Source of the DNA: JAQVIJ01 sp041287365
GTDB taxonomy: Bacteria > Desulfobacterota > Dissulfuribacteria > Dissulfuribacterales > DYLC01
Direction: 5' to 3'
DNA: 64,000 nt
Assembly: GCA_041287365.1 (NCBI GenBank)
Contig: JBEULL010000030.1
Location: forward strand, 22,955-86,954
How positions within the stretch are numbered: position 1 is the first letter of the stretch; each line of letters starts with the position of its first letter. Of the stretch, positions 35,501 to 41,430 are shown piece after piece. The notes under the pieces are model-generated. The model was given only the letters and a program-made list of their open reading frames with translations. It did not search any database and was not told where the DNA came from. The translations under genes were made by a program, and so were the position numbers.

Positions 35501-36101
35501 CCCCAAAGAAATCCAGACGTACAGGAAATAGGCTGTTACAGGGATAAACATCGAGGATTCCGCCACGCAAACTGAATTGTCCGACAGACTGGACTATCGG
35601 TACGTTTTCATAACCCACCTTCAGCAGCCAGGACACCAGAGCATCCCGATCCGTTTCCTCACCGGTCTGAATATATTCCACATTCCTGCTCAGAACAGTC
35701 CTGGGCACAGTGGGCTCACATAAGGCCTGAACAGGAACAACGAGCAGAAAAGGCTCACGGCTTACAGCCAGTTGATACAATACCGAGATGCGCTGAATGA
35801 CAGTCTCAACGGCCGGAACAATGGGAACAAAAGGCAGATTTTCATGAGAAGGAAACAACAAGACAGGATAATCCGTAAAACATGCGAGGTCGGCACACAC
35901 CCTTTCAGCATCTTTCAAACCATTCGTCAACCATACCAGGGGTCGATGTATCTTCTGAAAGATATGGGCCGCGCACCAGGCTGCAGCGGCCTTTTCCATG
36001 CCTGTTACAGAGACCTTGACATCTCCGTGACCCTGCAATAAATCCACTAAGGAATCAAACACACAATCCGCCTTTGTATGAATAAACAACAAGGCAGACA
36101 C
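32520..36101 (-). CDS. mfd: transcription-repair coupling factor Mfd
   Basis: Mfd removes RNA polymerase stalled at lesions and recruits UvrA. The 1193-residue protein has the UvrB-homology region, the RNA polymerase-interacting domain (HRDYGVGRYKGLVRM, DGDRLYLPVDRL), a translocase with Walker A GDVGYGKTEVVMRA near residue 683, DEEH box (VVDEEHRFGVKHKEK), TATPIPRTL, QLRGRVGRS, and the C-terminal D7 domain. Length is normal. The GTG start has AAGG 9 bases upstream; both lie in a perfect 9-bp hairpin that could limit initiation. The stop codon lies within the terminal repeat of a dispersed element, and another copy sits 48 bases upstream of the start. Confidence 0.96.
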   Translation of the reverse strand: MSALLFIHTKADCVFDSLVDLLQGHGDVKVSVTGMEKAAAAWCAAHIFQKIHRPLVWLTNGLKDAERVCADLACFTDYPVLLFPSHENLPFVPIVPAVETVIQRISVLYQLAVSREPFLLVVPVQALCEPTVPRTVLSRNVEYIQTGEETDRDALVSWLLKVGYENVPIVQSVGQFSLRGGILDVYPCNSLFPVRLDFFGDFVEEMHYFDPLTQKSSDPLTEFTVLPCSELLFEDDLIKKVQDAMIQQARLMDWPARQLTEWMELLESRRFWEGAQSLLPIFYDGNSTVLDYLPEHTLFVMDGYEEVYNGLYAFWETARHAYESARASFHVLSELSALVLPPDVVFNRVHACATLSFSAIGIERQGEAKIAQGEQVLQCHSTSRVHAIESLVVTPSLPVPVFHHVGEELLRPVWHTLAEWAREGKRVAVFARSILHRDRLLSLLGYYAEQEPKTSRISLRAENEILDYAPPAGAISLFVGSPSKRFYSPAAELIVISEDELFGGRPFAKGKKATRKADKRTKLADVVSLDITHESLIVHRDYGVGRYKGLVRMDLQGVQGEFLYIEYRDGDRLYLPVDRLGLVQRYVGIDGREPALDKLGGSAWQLKQKKVRKAVYEVAHELVELYARRQVQEGIVFSEPDAMYRQFEAAFPYDETPDQASAIEDVLKDMQSPVPMDRLICGDVGYGKTEVVMRAAFKAVSDGKQVAVLVPTTLLAEQHERSFKARFEKFPVRIAALNRLKSPRQIKETLTGLASGQIDIVIGTHRLLQKDVQFRSLGLLVVDEEHRFGVKHKEKLKGLKQHIDCLTLTATPIPRTLQLSLLGLRDMSIIKTPPQDRLPIKTFVAEFDDTIISQAIKRELERNGQIFFVRNRIQGIERLAEHVRTLVPGIRVEVAHGQMDASQLEDVMIRFVRGEIDCLVCTAIIESGIDIPAANTILIDRADLFGVAELYQLRGRVGRSTEQAYAYFFVPPGAHTEKGALKRIKAVMDSISSGGGFALAMEDLQMRGAGNIIGMSQSGQIAEVGYELYLNILEEAVQEIKGQPIKRVFDPEVNLGVSAFIPEEYCPDIEERLRLYRRLSRIESEDEAAEFERELTDRFGEYPQEVTTLLQLMAIKRVLVAMNCSRLDKSRVKEQDMLVLTYGPEGPVNLNGVLSALPKHKTWRLLPDGRLMVPLQGKGLNAVLDTVQMIKNL

Positions 36102-36114
36102 ACGGGTCTGCCTT
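36091..36114 (-). promoter_or_regulatory. hairpin enclosing the mfd translation start
   Basis: On the minus strand AAGGCAGAC and GTCTGCCTT pair perfectly around the six-base loop CCGTGT. The 5' arm holds the likely Shine-Dalgarno AAGG, and the GTG start codon straddles the loop and the 3' arm. No U-tract follows, so it is not an obvious terminator. Control of initiation is an inference. Confidence 0.5.
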
Positions 36115-36149
36115 GCAACAAAAATTTTTTACAGGTTACCACCAATTTT

Positions 36150-36328
36150 GATTGTCTCGTAAAAAGTCATTTTGGATGGATGGCTAAACAAAAAGCGCCA
36201 AATGCAAGGCACGCACATTAATGTAACATATTAAATGTTGGACTAAGGTTAATTTATCACAATCAAACATTAAAAATTTAACATTAATCATTTGCAATTG
36301 CAGTCATCGAATTTTTGCAACGCCATCA
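36150..36328 (+). repeat. dispersed hairpin element, copy 3 (AT-rich core)
   Basis: This 179-bp element has left end TGATTGTCTCGTAAAAAGTC and right end (reverse complement) TGATGGCGTTGCAAAAATTC. The family box is CGCCAAATGCAAGGCA. The AT-rich core has AAATGTTGGA facing AAATTTAACATT. It lies between the mfd start and the phosphoesterase stop (TAG), which is 3 bases outside its right end. No flanking duplication was found. Confidence 0.82.
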
Positions 36329-36331
36329 GTT

Positions 36332-36982
36332 CTATGGCCTTAAAAAGGCTGACCAGGCACCGGATTCATTCTGCAGCTCTATCCAACCGCCCTTGCCCAA
36401 CATGCCTGGATTTATAATGACGGTTCTGCCGATTCTGTCCAATGACCTGGCCTCATGAATGTGACCGGTCAGACAGAAATCGGGCTGAATACGCTCTATG
36501 AACTCGCGGACCGCCTTGCTGCCCACATGCATACCATTTGAGATTCTATCCGCGGCAGTATCGTAAGGTGGGGCATGGGACACCATGATCTTGATGCGGG
36601 CATGACTTACTGTTGCATGACCCTGTTCCAATAATAGGCCAATTTCATCCTCCGAGAATTCCGTAGGTGTGTTGAAAGGTGTGGGATTGGAACCGCCTAC
36701 TCCAAACACCCCCACATCTTCAAATAAAAAACCCCTGCCATGCAGATTGATGCCCAATTCATTCAAATAGGTCATGACAGAGACATCATCCAGATTGCCC
36801 GGCTGGGCATATATGTTGGGATTTATATCGCGAATAGCAGAGATTACTTGATGAGCTGCTTCATGATTTCCAAAATTGGTCAAATCTCCTGTCACGATTA
36901 CCATATCAGCACCTGCAAGGCCGGAAACGGCCTGCAATGCACCATATTCCATGTGAATGTCACCAAACGCTATGATTTTCAT
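36332..36982 (-). CDS. calcineurin-like metallophosphoesterase
   Basis: The 216-residue protein carries the metal-binding motifs of the superfamily in order: FGDIHMEYG at the N-terminus, VTGDLTNFG near residue 28, PGNLDD near residue 57 (GNxDD in place of GNHD/E), VSHAPPYDT near 130 and TGHIHEARS near 168. Size and motifs resemble YfcE/MJ0936-like phosphodiesterases. Substrate is unknown. The start is the ATG at 36982 behind AGGAGGT; longer frames upstream enter the neighbouring gene. Confidence 0.83.
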   Translation of the reverse strand: MKIIAFGDIHMEYGALQAVSGLAGADMVIVTGDLTNFGNHEAAHQVISAIRDINPNIYAQPGNLDDVSVMTYLNELGINLHGRGFLFEDVGVFGVGGSNPTPFNTPTEFSEDEIGLLLEQGHATVSHARIKIMVSHAPPYDTAADRISNGMHVGSKAVREFIERIQPDFCLTGHIHEARSLDRIGRTVIINPGMLGKGGWIELQNESGAWSAFLRP

Positions 36983-37014
36983 ACTACCACCTCCTGTTTT
37001 CCAATACCCGCGGC

Positions 37015-37407
37015 TCATGATGCCCTGTCCAACTGAATGATCAACGGAATGACATTTACCTTGGGTGCATATGGTGTGGTCCGGCCCAATGACCACTCCA
37101 CTACACGATAGCCGTTTCCCAGCCGCTGCCCTATTTTCTCAACCGTTCCCTTGATATCTATGACGGGATGACGCTCCATAACCTGCGGCAGTCCATAAGT
37201 CAGACTGCATGCCATGCACTTGCCCGGCCGCTCCGTCAGCCGGTACTCCAGTACCAGTCTGCTTTTTTCCGCTTCAAACGAAACAAACGCCAAGGCAATA
37301 TCGAACGCCCCCTCCTCGGCACCGCCATAAAGGGCATCGAAGAACTGGTCGTCCCTGCCCCTTGGAAAAAGTTCCTGCAAAAAACCCTCTGTAAAAAGCT
37401 CTTTCAT
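37015..37407 (-). CDS. conserved small protein, function unknown
   Basis: This 130-residue soluble protein has no signal peptide or membrane segment. Visible features are DDQFFDALYGGAEEGAFDIAL near residue 19, a PGKCMACSLTYGLPQV segment with a CxxC near residue 65, and ERHPVIDIKGTVEKI. I recall similar short proteins in Geobacter-like genomes carrying a misapplied animal protein name, but cannot verify this. The CxxC might bind metal or be redox-active. AGAGGA lies 6 bases before the ATG. It is 32 bases upstream of the phosphoesterase gene and likely co-transcribed. Confidence 0.65.
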   Translation of the reverse strand: MKELFTEGFLQELFPRGRDDQFFDALYGGAEEGAFDIALAFVSFEAEKSRLVLEYRLTERPGKCMACSLTYGLPQVMERHPVIDIKGTVEKIGQRLGNGYRVVEWSLGRTTPYAPKVNVIPLIIQLDRAS

Positions 37408-37438
37408 GACTTATCCTCTCGATGGCATTTTTTATGCT

Positions 37439-37468
37439 TTGACAAAATAGAATATCCGTGTTTTTAAT
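37439..37468 (+). promoter_or_regulatory. sigma-70-type promoter for the small exported protein gene
   Basis: TTGACA and TTTAAT (one mismatch to TATAAT) are separated by 18 bases in the divergent intergenic region. The leader to the ATG at 37611 would be about 135 bases. Confidence 0.5.
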
Positions 37469-37610
37469 CGAAAAAACAGGAACTGGTCAACCCCCAAAGA
37501 AATAAAGGCGAAACTCTCGAAAAAATAACCCCATATTCCACATGACAACCGCCCATAACATACAAAAATGTCGAGCAGGAAAGAAAAATGTCGGGACCAG
37601 GCAAACTGCT

Positions 37611-37997
37611 ATGAAATTCATCTTTGTGACCGTGCTGGCGGCCGGATTCCTATTGTCTCACACATTCGGTTCCTTTGCAGAGGAACAGCCAGCAGGGCAA
37701 AAAGACTCAGGTCCAGCACAGCTTCTGCCGGTGAACACCCTGACAAAACCTGCTGAAAAGACGCAGGAACCGGACAATGTACAGATGCCTGACAAAGACC
37801 CTGAAGATACCTCATGGCAGAGCATAAAAATAAACAAATCAGCAAGTGATGCACCCGCAGCAAACAACAGTTGCCCCTGTGACAGCACTGGAGTGCGTTC
37901 ACGGCTGATTCGCATGGGAGATATGTCAGAAAACAGCGGCCCAGGCTATGGCGGCAGGGGAATGAGGGGTGGAGGCATGGGCAGAGGGAGACGCTGA
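37611..37997 (+). CDS. small exported Gly/Arg-rich protein, function unknown
   Basis: The 128-residue precursor has a clear signal peptide (MKFIFVTVLAAGFLLSHTFG). The mature part begins with a Pro/Lys/Asp-rich low-complexity stretch, then SCPCDSTGVRSRLIRMGD with a CxC pair, and ends with a Gly/Arg/Met-rich tail (GYGGRGMRGGGMGRGRR). I do not recognise the family. I chose the internal ATG because the longer frame from 37542 puts a hydrophilic leader before the signal peptide and lacks a ribosome-binding site. The gene is alone on its strand, convergent with wrbA. Confidence 0.55.
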   Translation: MKFIFVTVLAAGFLLSHTFGSFAEEQPAGQKDSGPAQLLPVNTLTKPAEKTQEPDNVQMPDKDPEDTSWQSIKINKSASDAPAANNSCPCDSTGVRSRLIRMGDMSENSGPGYGGRGMRGGGMGRGRR

Positions 37998-38009
37998 CCT
38001 TCCCTTATG

Positions 38010-38636
38010 TCATCCCCACAATCTTGCAGTTAGGTTGGCCACATACTCCCCTTGAAAACGTGCACCTGCCAGTTCGTTTTCACTGGGCATACGCCTGCCG
38101 TCCTCGCCTGCTATGGTGGAAGCCCCGTAAGGTGAGCAGCCCGTCACCTCTTTCGAGGTCATCTGCGCCGAAAAGGTATATGGAAGCCCCGCGATTATCA
38201 TACCGTGGTGCAACAGAGTGATATGAAAACTCAGAATAGTGGACTCCTGACCACCGTGCTGAGTGTTGGAACTGGTGATCACGCTGCCCACCTTGCCCAC
38301 CAATGCACCTTTTTGCCAGATGTTACCGGTGGAGTCCAAAAACTGACGCATCTGACCGCACATATTGCCAAAACGCGTAGGGGTTCCGAAGATGACGGCG
38401 TGGGCATCACTCAATTCATTTAAACTGCAAACAGGTATCACCTCCTGTTCTTTTTGGGGCTGGACTGCACCCATCTTTTCAATGACCTCGCCTGGCAAGG
38501 TTTCCGGCACCCTGCGCATAACCGCCTCCACACCGGTAACCCGTTGAACCCCCTCCGCCGCTGCCTGTATCATACGATACACATGACCATACAGAGAATA
38601 ATAGACCAGCAAGACCTTCACTGATGAAACACCCAT
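38010..38636 (-). CDS. wrbA: NAD(P)H:quinone oxidoreductase, WrbA type
   Basis: This 208-residue flavodoxin-like protein has the FMN loop YYSLYGHVYRM at the N-terminus, FGTPTRFGNMCGQMRQFLD near residue 90 and TSSNTQHGGQESTIL near residue 130, all specific to WrbA. It reduces quinones by two electrons and is usually tetrameric. The ATG at 38636 is preceded by AAGGAGG. It begins 11 bases after the sugar dehydrogenase stop. Confidence 0.92.
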   Translation of the reverse strand: MGVSSVKVLLVYYSLYGHVYRMIQAAAEGVQRVTGVEAVMRRVPETLPGEVIEKMGAVQPQKEQEVIPVCSLNELSDAHAVIFGTPTRFGNMCGQMRQFLDSTGNIWQKGALVGKVGSVITSSNTQHGGQESTILSFHITLLHHGMIIAGLPYTFSAQMTSKEVTGCSPYGASTIAGEDGRRMPSENELAGARFQGEYVANLTARLWG

Positions 38637-38647
38637 GAGCTGCCTCC

Positions 38648-39940
38648 TTACAATCGCCAATACCGGCAATCTGAAAACTCCTGTCTTTGAAACAAGCCCT
38701 TGACATCCACCACAACACCGCCGTTTTTACCCTGATTCTTCAACATATTTCTGATGAAACCCGAGCCGGCCTGCTTGAAAACACCGTGGGCCACGGCGAT
38801 AATCACTCCATCCTGTTCCACGGGCGGCTCATGCAATAACTCTATGGAATACTCACGTTTTGCATCCTCCCTGTCCGCAACCGGATCAAAAACCACTGGT
38901 TGCATGCCATATTCCCGCAATTCATTCAGGATGTCCACCACCCTTGTATTGCGTATATCAGGGCAATTCTCCTTAAAAGACAGGCCCAGAACAGCCACCC
39001 TGGCACCGTCCACACGTACTCCAGCGCGAATCAACTCCTTTACGGCACACTGAGCCACATAAGTACCCATGGAATCGTTTATACGCCTACCTGCCAAAAT
39101 CACCTCCGGATGATAACCAAGCTTTTGTGCACAGTGAGTAAGATAATAGGGATCCACGCCGATACAGTGCCCTCCCACCAATCCAGGCTTAAACGGAAGA
39201 AAATTCCATTTGGTTGAAGCTGCCTTTAATACCTCTTGAGTGTCCAGGCCCAGCCTGTGAAAGATGAGGGCCAACTCGTTCATAAAGGCTATATTCAGGT
39301 CCCGCTGCGCATTCTCGATAACCTTGGCCGCTTCAGCGGTCTTGATTCCTAAAACAGGATAAACACCTGCTGTCGCCACGAGCGAATAAATACGCTTCAA
39401 CCGCTCCAGTATCTTCTCATCCTGAGCAGCCACAATCTTTACGATAGTTTGCAGAGTGTGTTCCATATCGCCTGGATTGATGCGTTCGGGCGAATAGCCC
39501 AGATAGAAATCCTTACCGCAACGCAGGCATGAAACCTCTTCCAGAACAGCAGCGCAGACGTCCTCCGTGACACCCGGATATACAGTGGACTCATACACCA
39601 CCACAGCGCCCTTCTGAAGATGATGGCCGATGAGACGTGAAGCTGAAATCAGATGTGAGAGGTCAGGCTGCTTGCTGGCGTCGATGGGAGTCGGCACAGC
39701 CACGATAATCACACTGGCCCTGCGCAATTGGGCCGCATCGGTGGTAAATGTAAGATGCCCTGCACTAGCAAAATCCTGTTGCGATACCTGACCGGTGGTA
39801 TCCTGACATGCCTTGTAACGGCGAATCTTTTCTTCGGACAGGTCAAAACCTATAGTCTCGATCTTTTTGCCGAAAGAAACAGCAAGAGGGAGACCGACAT
39901 ATCCTAAACCAACTACGGCGACTGTCTCATGAACATTCAT
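38648..39940 (-). CDS. nucleotide-sugar dehydrogenase (UDP-GalNAc/GlcNAc type, TviB/WbpA-like)
   Basis: This 430-residue NAD-dependent enzyme oxidises the C6 alcohol of a UDP-sugar to a carboxylate. The N-terminal Rossmann fold reads VAVVGLGYVGLPLAVSFG; VYESTVYPGVTED, the lysine segment FLPFKPGLVGGHCIGVDPYYL with catalytic Cys near residue 258, and LGLSFKENCPDIRNTRV follow. These match the TviB/WbpA/WbpO branch more than UDP-glucose dehydrogenase, but substrate is not certain. No glycosyltransferase or polysaccharide gene is nearby. Confidence 0.87.
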   Translation of the reverse strand: MNVHETVAVVGLGYVGLPLAVSFGKKIETIGFDLSEEKIRRYKACQDTTGQVSQQDFASAGHLTFTTDAAQLRRASVIIVAVPTPIDASKQPDLSHLISASRLIGHHLQKGAVVVYESTVYPGVTEDVCAAVLEEVSCLRCGKDFYLGYSPERINPGDMEHTLQTIVKIVAAQDEKILERLKRIYSLVATAGVYPVLGIKTAEAAKVIENAQRDLNIAFMNELALIFHRLGLDTQEVLKAASTKWNFLPFKPGLVGGHCIGVDPYYLTHCAQKLGYHPEVILAGRRINDSMGTYVAQCAVKELIRAGVRVDGARVAVLGLSFKENCPDIRNTRVVDILNELREYGMQPVVFDPVADREDAKREYSIELLHEPPVEQDGVIIAVAHGVFKQAGSGFIRNMLKNQGKNGGVVVDVKGLFQRQEFSDCRYWRL

Positions 39941-39955
39941 TTACAACTCACCTCT

Positions 39956-40140
39956 TGCTGATTTCATAAAAAATCATTACCAGGAATGGCTGAACGAAAA
40001 CTGCCAAATGCAAGGTGCTCAAATCAATGTTAAATATTGAATGGTTAATGTTGAATTAAGGCTAATTTAACCACAATTTAACATTCACCATTAAAAATTA
40101 AACATTATTGTGCAGTCGGCGAGTCTTTGCGATATCATCA
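39956..40140 (+). repeat. dispersed hairpin element, copy 4 (AT-rich core)
   Basis: This 185-bp element has left end TGCTGATTTCATAAAAAATC and right end (reverse complement) TGATGATATCGCAAAGACTC. The family box is TGCCAAATGCAAGGTG. The core has repeated AATGTTGAATT-like tracts facing AATTTAACATT. The fmdB stop TGA is the first triplet of the right arm (40138-40140). Flanks share CACCTCTTGCT / CAACCCTTGCT (9 of 11 identical), possibly a decayed duplication. Confidence 0.82.
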
Positions 40141-40401
40141 ACCCTTGCTATGCCCTGGTAGCTCTATGGTGGAACAACTGCCCGAGCCGCAGGAGTGGTG
40201 CTGGACTGTAGGCATACCGGAGGGACTGGTGACACGACCCGGAGCACCATCCGCTACAGCCATATTGGAAGCGCTCATAAGTTTTTGCACCTCAGGGCTC
40301 TGGCATCGAGTGCATTTGATATTTGCAATTTCGTCTTTCTGCATCACCAATACCTCAAAAACATGATCACAACTGCTACAACGGAATTCATGTATAGGCA
40401 T
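40138..40401 (-). CDS. FmdB-family zinc-ribbon protein
   Basis: This 87-residue protein begins with the FmdB zinc ribbon: HEFRCSSCDHVFE and IKCTRCQSPEVQKLMS supply two CxxC pairs, followed by a flexible tail with CGSGSC. FmdB-like proteins are presumed small regulators, but their role is unsettled. An AGGAGG site precedes the ATG. It lies 9 bases after znuB at the end of the zinc-transport run, and its stop codon coincides with the border of a dispersed element. Confidence 0.85.
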   Translation of the reverse strand: MPIHEFRCSSCDHVFEVLVMQKDEIANIKCTRCQSPEVQKLMSASNMAVADGAPGRVTSPSGMPTVQHHSCGSGSCSTIELPGHSKG

Positions 40402-40410
40402 AATACCTCC

Positions 40411-41277
40411 TTATTGCTCTATCGCCGCGGCCTTGGGAATCTCCTTTTTCAGCCTGTTTTTTTTGTAACATACAAACACCAGATTCTCCACACCAAAGGC
40501 GATGGATGCCACGAGAATAATCGTAGCACCAGTAGATATATTATAAAGATATGATAACCAGATACCACATATAGTAAAGACCAGGCTGAAAATACTTGAA
40601 AGCAACATCATACTCCAGATGGAACGGCAGTACTTCTCGGCCATGTGTGGTGGAATGGAAAAAAGAGCTATCACCAGAAGGAGCCCCACTGCACGCATGG
40701 TAATCACCACTGCACAGGTCATAAGCCCCACCAGCAAAAAATGCAAAAAAGTAACCGGCACCCCCTTAAGCAAGGCCATTTCTCTGTCATAGGAGAGCAA
40801 CACAAATTGATTCCTGAACAAAAACAAGGCCAGCAGAATCAAGACATTCATGCCAGCCATCAGCCACAGCTCAGAGGTGGGAACCGCCACCATGCTGCCG
40901 AAGAGATAGGTCATGAGATCCACATTATAGCCAGGGGTCAGATCCAATAATATGATACCTATAGCCATGCCGCCTGACCAGATGGCTCCGATGATGGCAT
41001 CCGCCCTGTCCTGTTTTTTAAGAGTGAAAAACGCCATCAAAAAGGCCATGAAAAGCGAAAAACACAGAATGACTGGAAACGGTGACAATGCCAGAAAAAA
41101 GGCCAGCCCGACCCCTCCATAGGCCGCATGGGCTATGCCTCCGGTGAACATCACCATTCTGTTCACAACGGCAAGGCTGCCCATGGAACCACAGGCCACA
41201 CTGCACAAGATGCCGGCCAGTGCGGCGTTACGCATAAAATCAGGCAGTTCACGAAAAAATGCGGTTATATCAAGCAT
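40411..41277 (-). CDS. znuB: zinc/manganese ABC transporter permease
   Basis: The 288-residue permease of the ABC-3 family has about eight hydrophobic segments and family motifs such as AALAGILCSVACGSMGSLAVV and GIAHAAYGGVGLA near the N-terminus. It pairs with the ZnuC ATPase and ZnuA binding protein to import Zn2+ or Mn2+. I place the start at the ATG 41277, seven residues inside the longest frame: the upstream codons lie in a dispersed element whose terminal repeat (GTGAGGGC) also provides GAGG about 5 bases before this ATG. Confidence 0.88.
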   Translation of the reverse strand: MLDITAFFRELPDFMRNAALAGILCSVACGSMGSLAVVNRMVMFTGGIAHAAYGGVGLAFFLALSPFPVILCFSLFMAFLMAFFTLKKQDRADAIIGAIWSGGMAIGIILLDLTPGYNVDLMTYLFGSMVAVPTSELWLMAGMNVLILLALFLFRNQFVLLSYDREMALLKGVPVTFLHFLLVGLMTCAVVITMRAVGLLLVIALFSIPPHMAEKYCRSIWSMMLLSSIFSLVFTICGIWLSYLYNISTGATIILVASIAFGVENLVFVCYKKNRLKKEIPKAAAIEQ

Positions 41278-41430
41278 GATGCCCTCACAAAAAGTCATTG
41301 TCGTGAATGGCTACGGCAAAAAACGCCAAATGCAAGGCGTGCAAATCCCGAGAAACGAGGTGTACTCAAGGTACGCAGTTACGAGGGATGCAGCACAACA
41401 CAGCAGCGGCGGGTTTTTGCGATGCCATCA
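41277..41430 (+). repeat. dispersed hairpin element, copy 5 (GC-rich core) between znuC and znuB
   Basis: This 154-bp element has left end TGATGCCCTCACAAAAAGTC and right end (reverse complement) TGATGGCATCGCAAAAACCC. The family box CGCCAAATGCAAGGCG is intact. The core differs from copies 1-4: TCCCGAGAAACGAGG facing GTTACGAGGGA, with GTGTAC/GTACGC between. The perfect 12-bp repeat ATCAAGCATGAT occurs at both borders (41269-41280 and 41427-41438), overlapping the outermost four bases of each arm; the bare flanks share AGCA. The right copy contains the znuC stop, the left copy the znuB start. Confidence 0.88.

Noticed and set aside
41278..41298. Upstream znuB start giving MTFCEG
   Set aside because: These codons lie inside the dispersed element arm; the ATG at 41277 has its own GAGG and begins the conserved protein.
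6982..41430. The five dispersed repeats as a CRISPR array or as full insertion sequences
   Set aside because: They are kilobases apart and have no spacers, and none contains a reading frame for a transposase.
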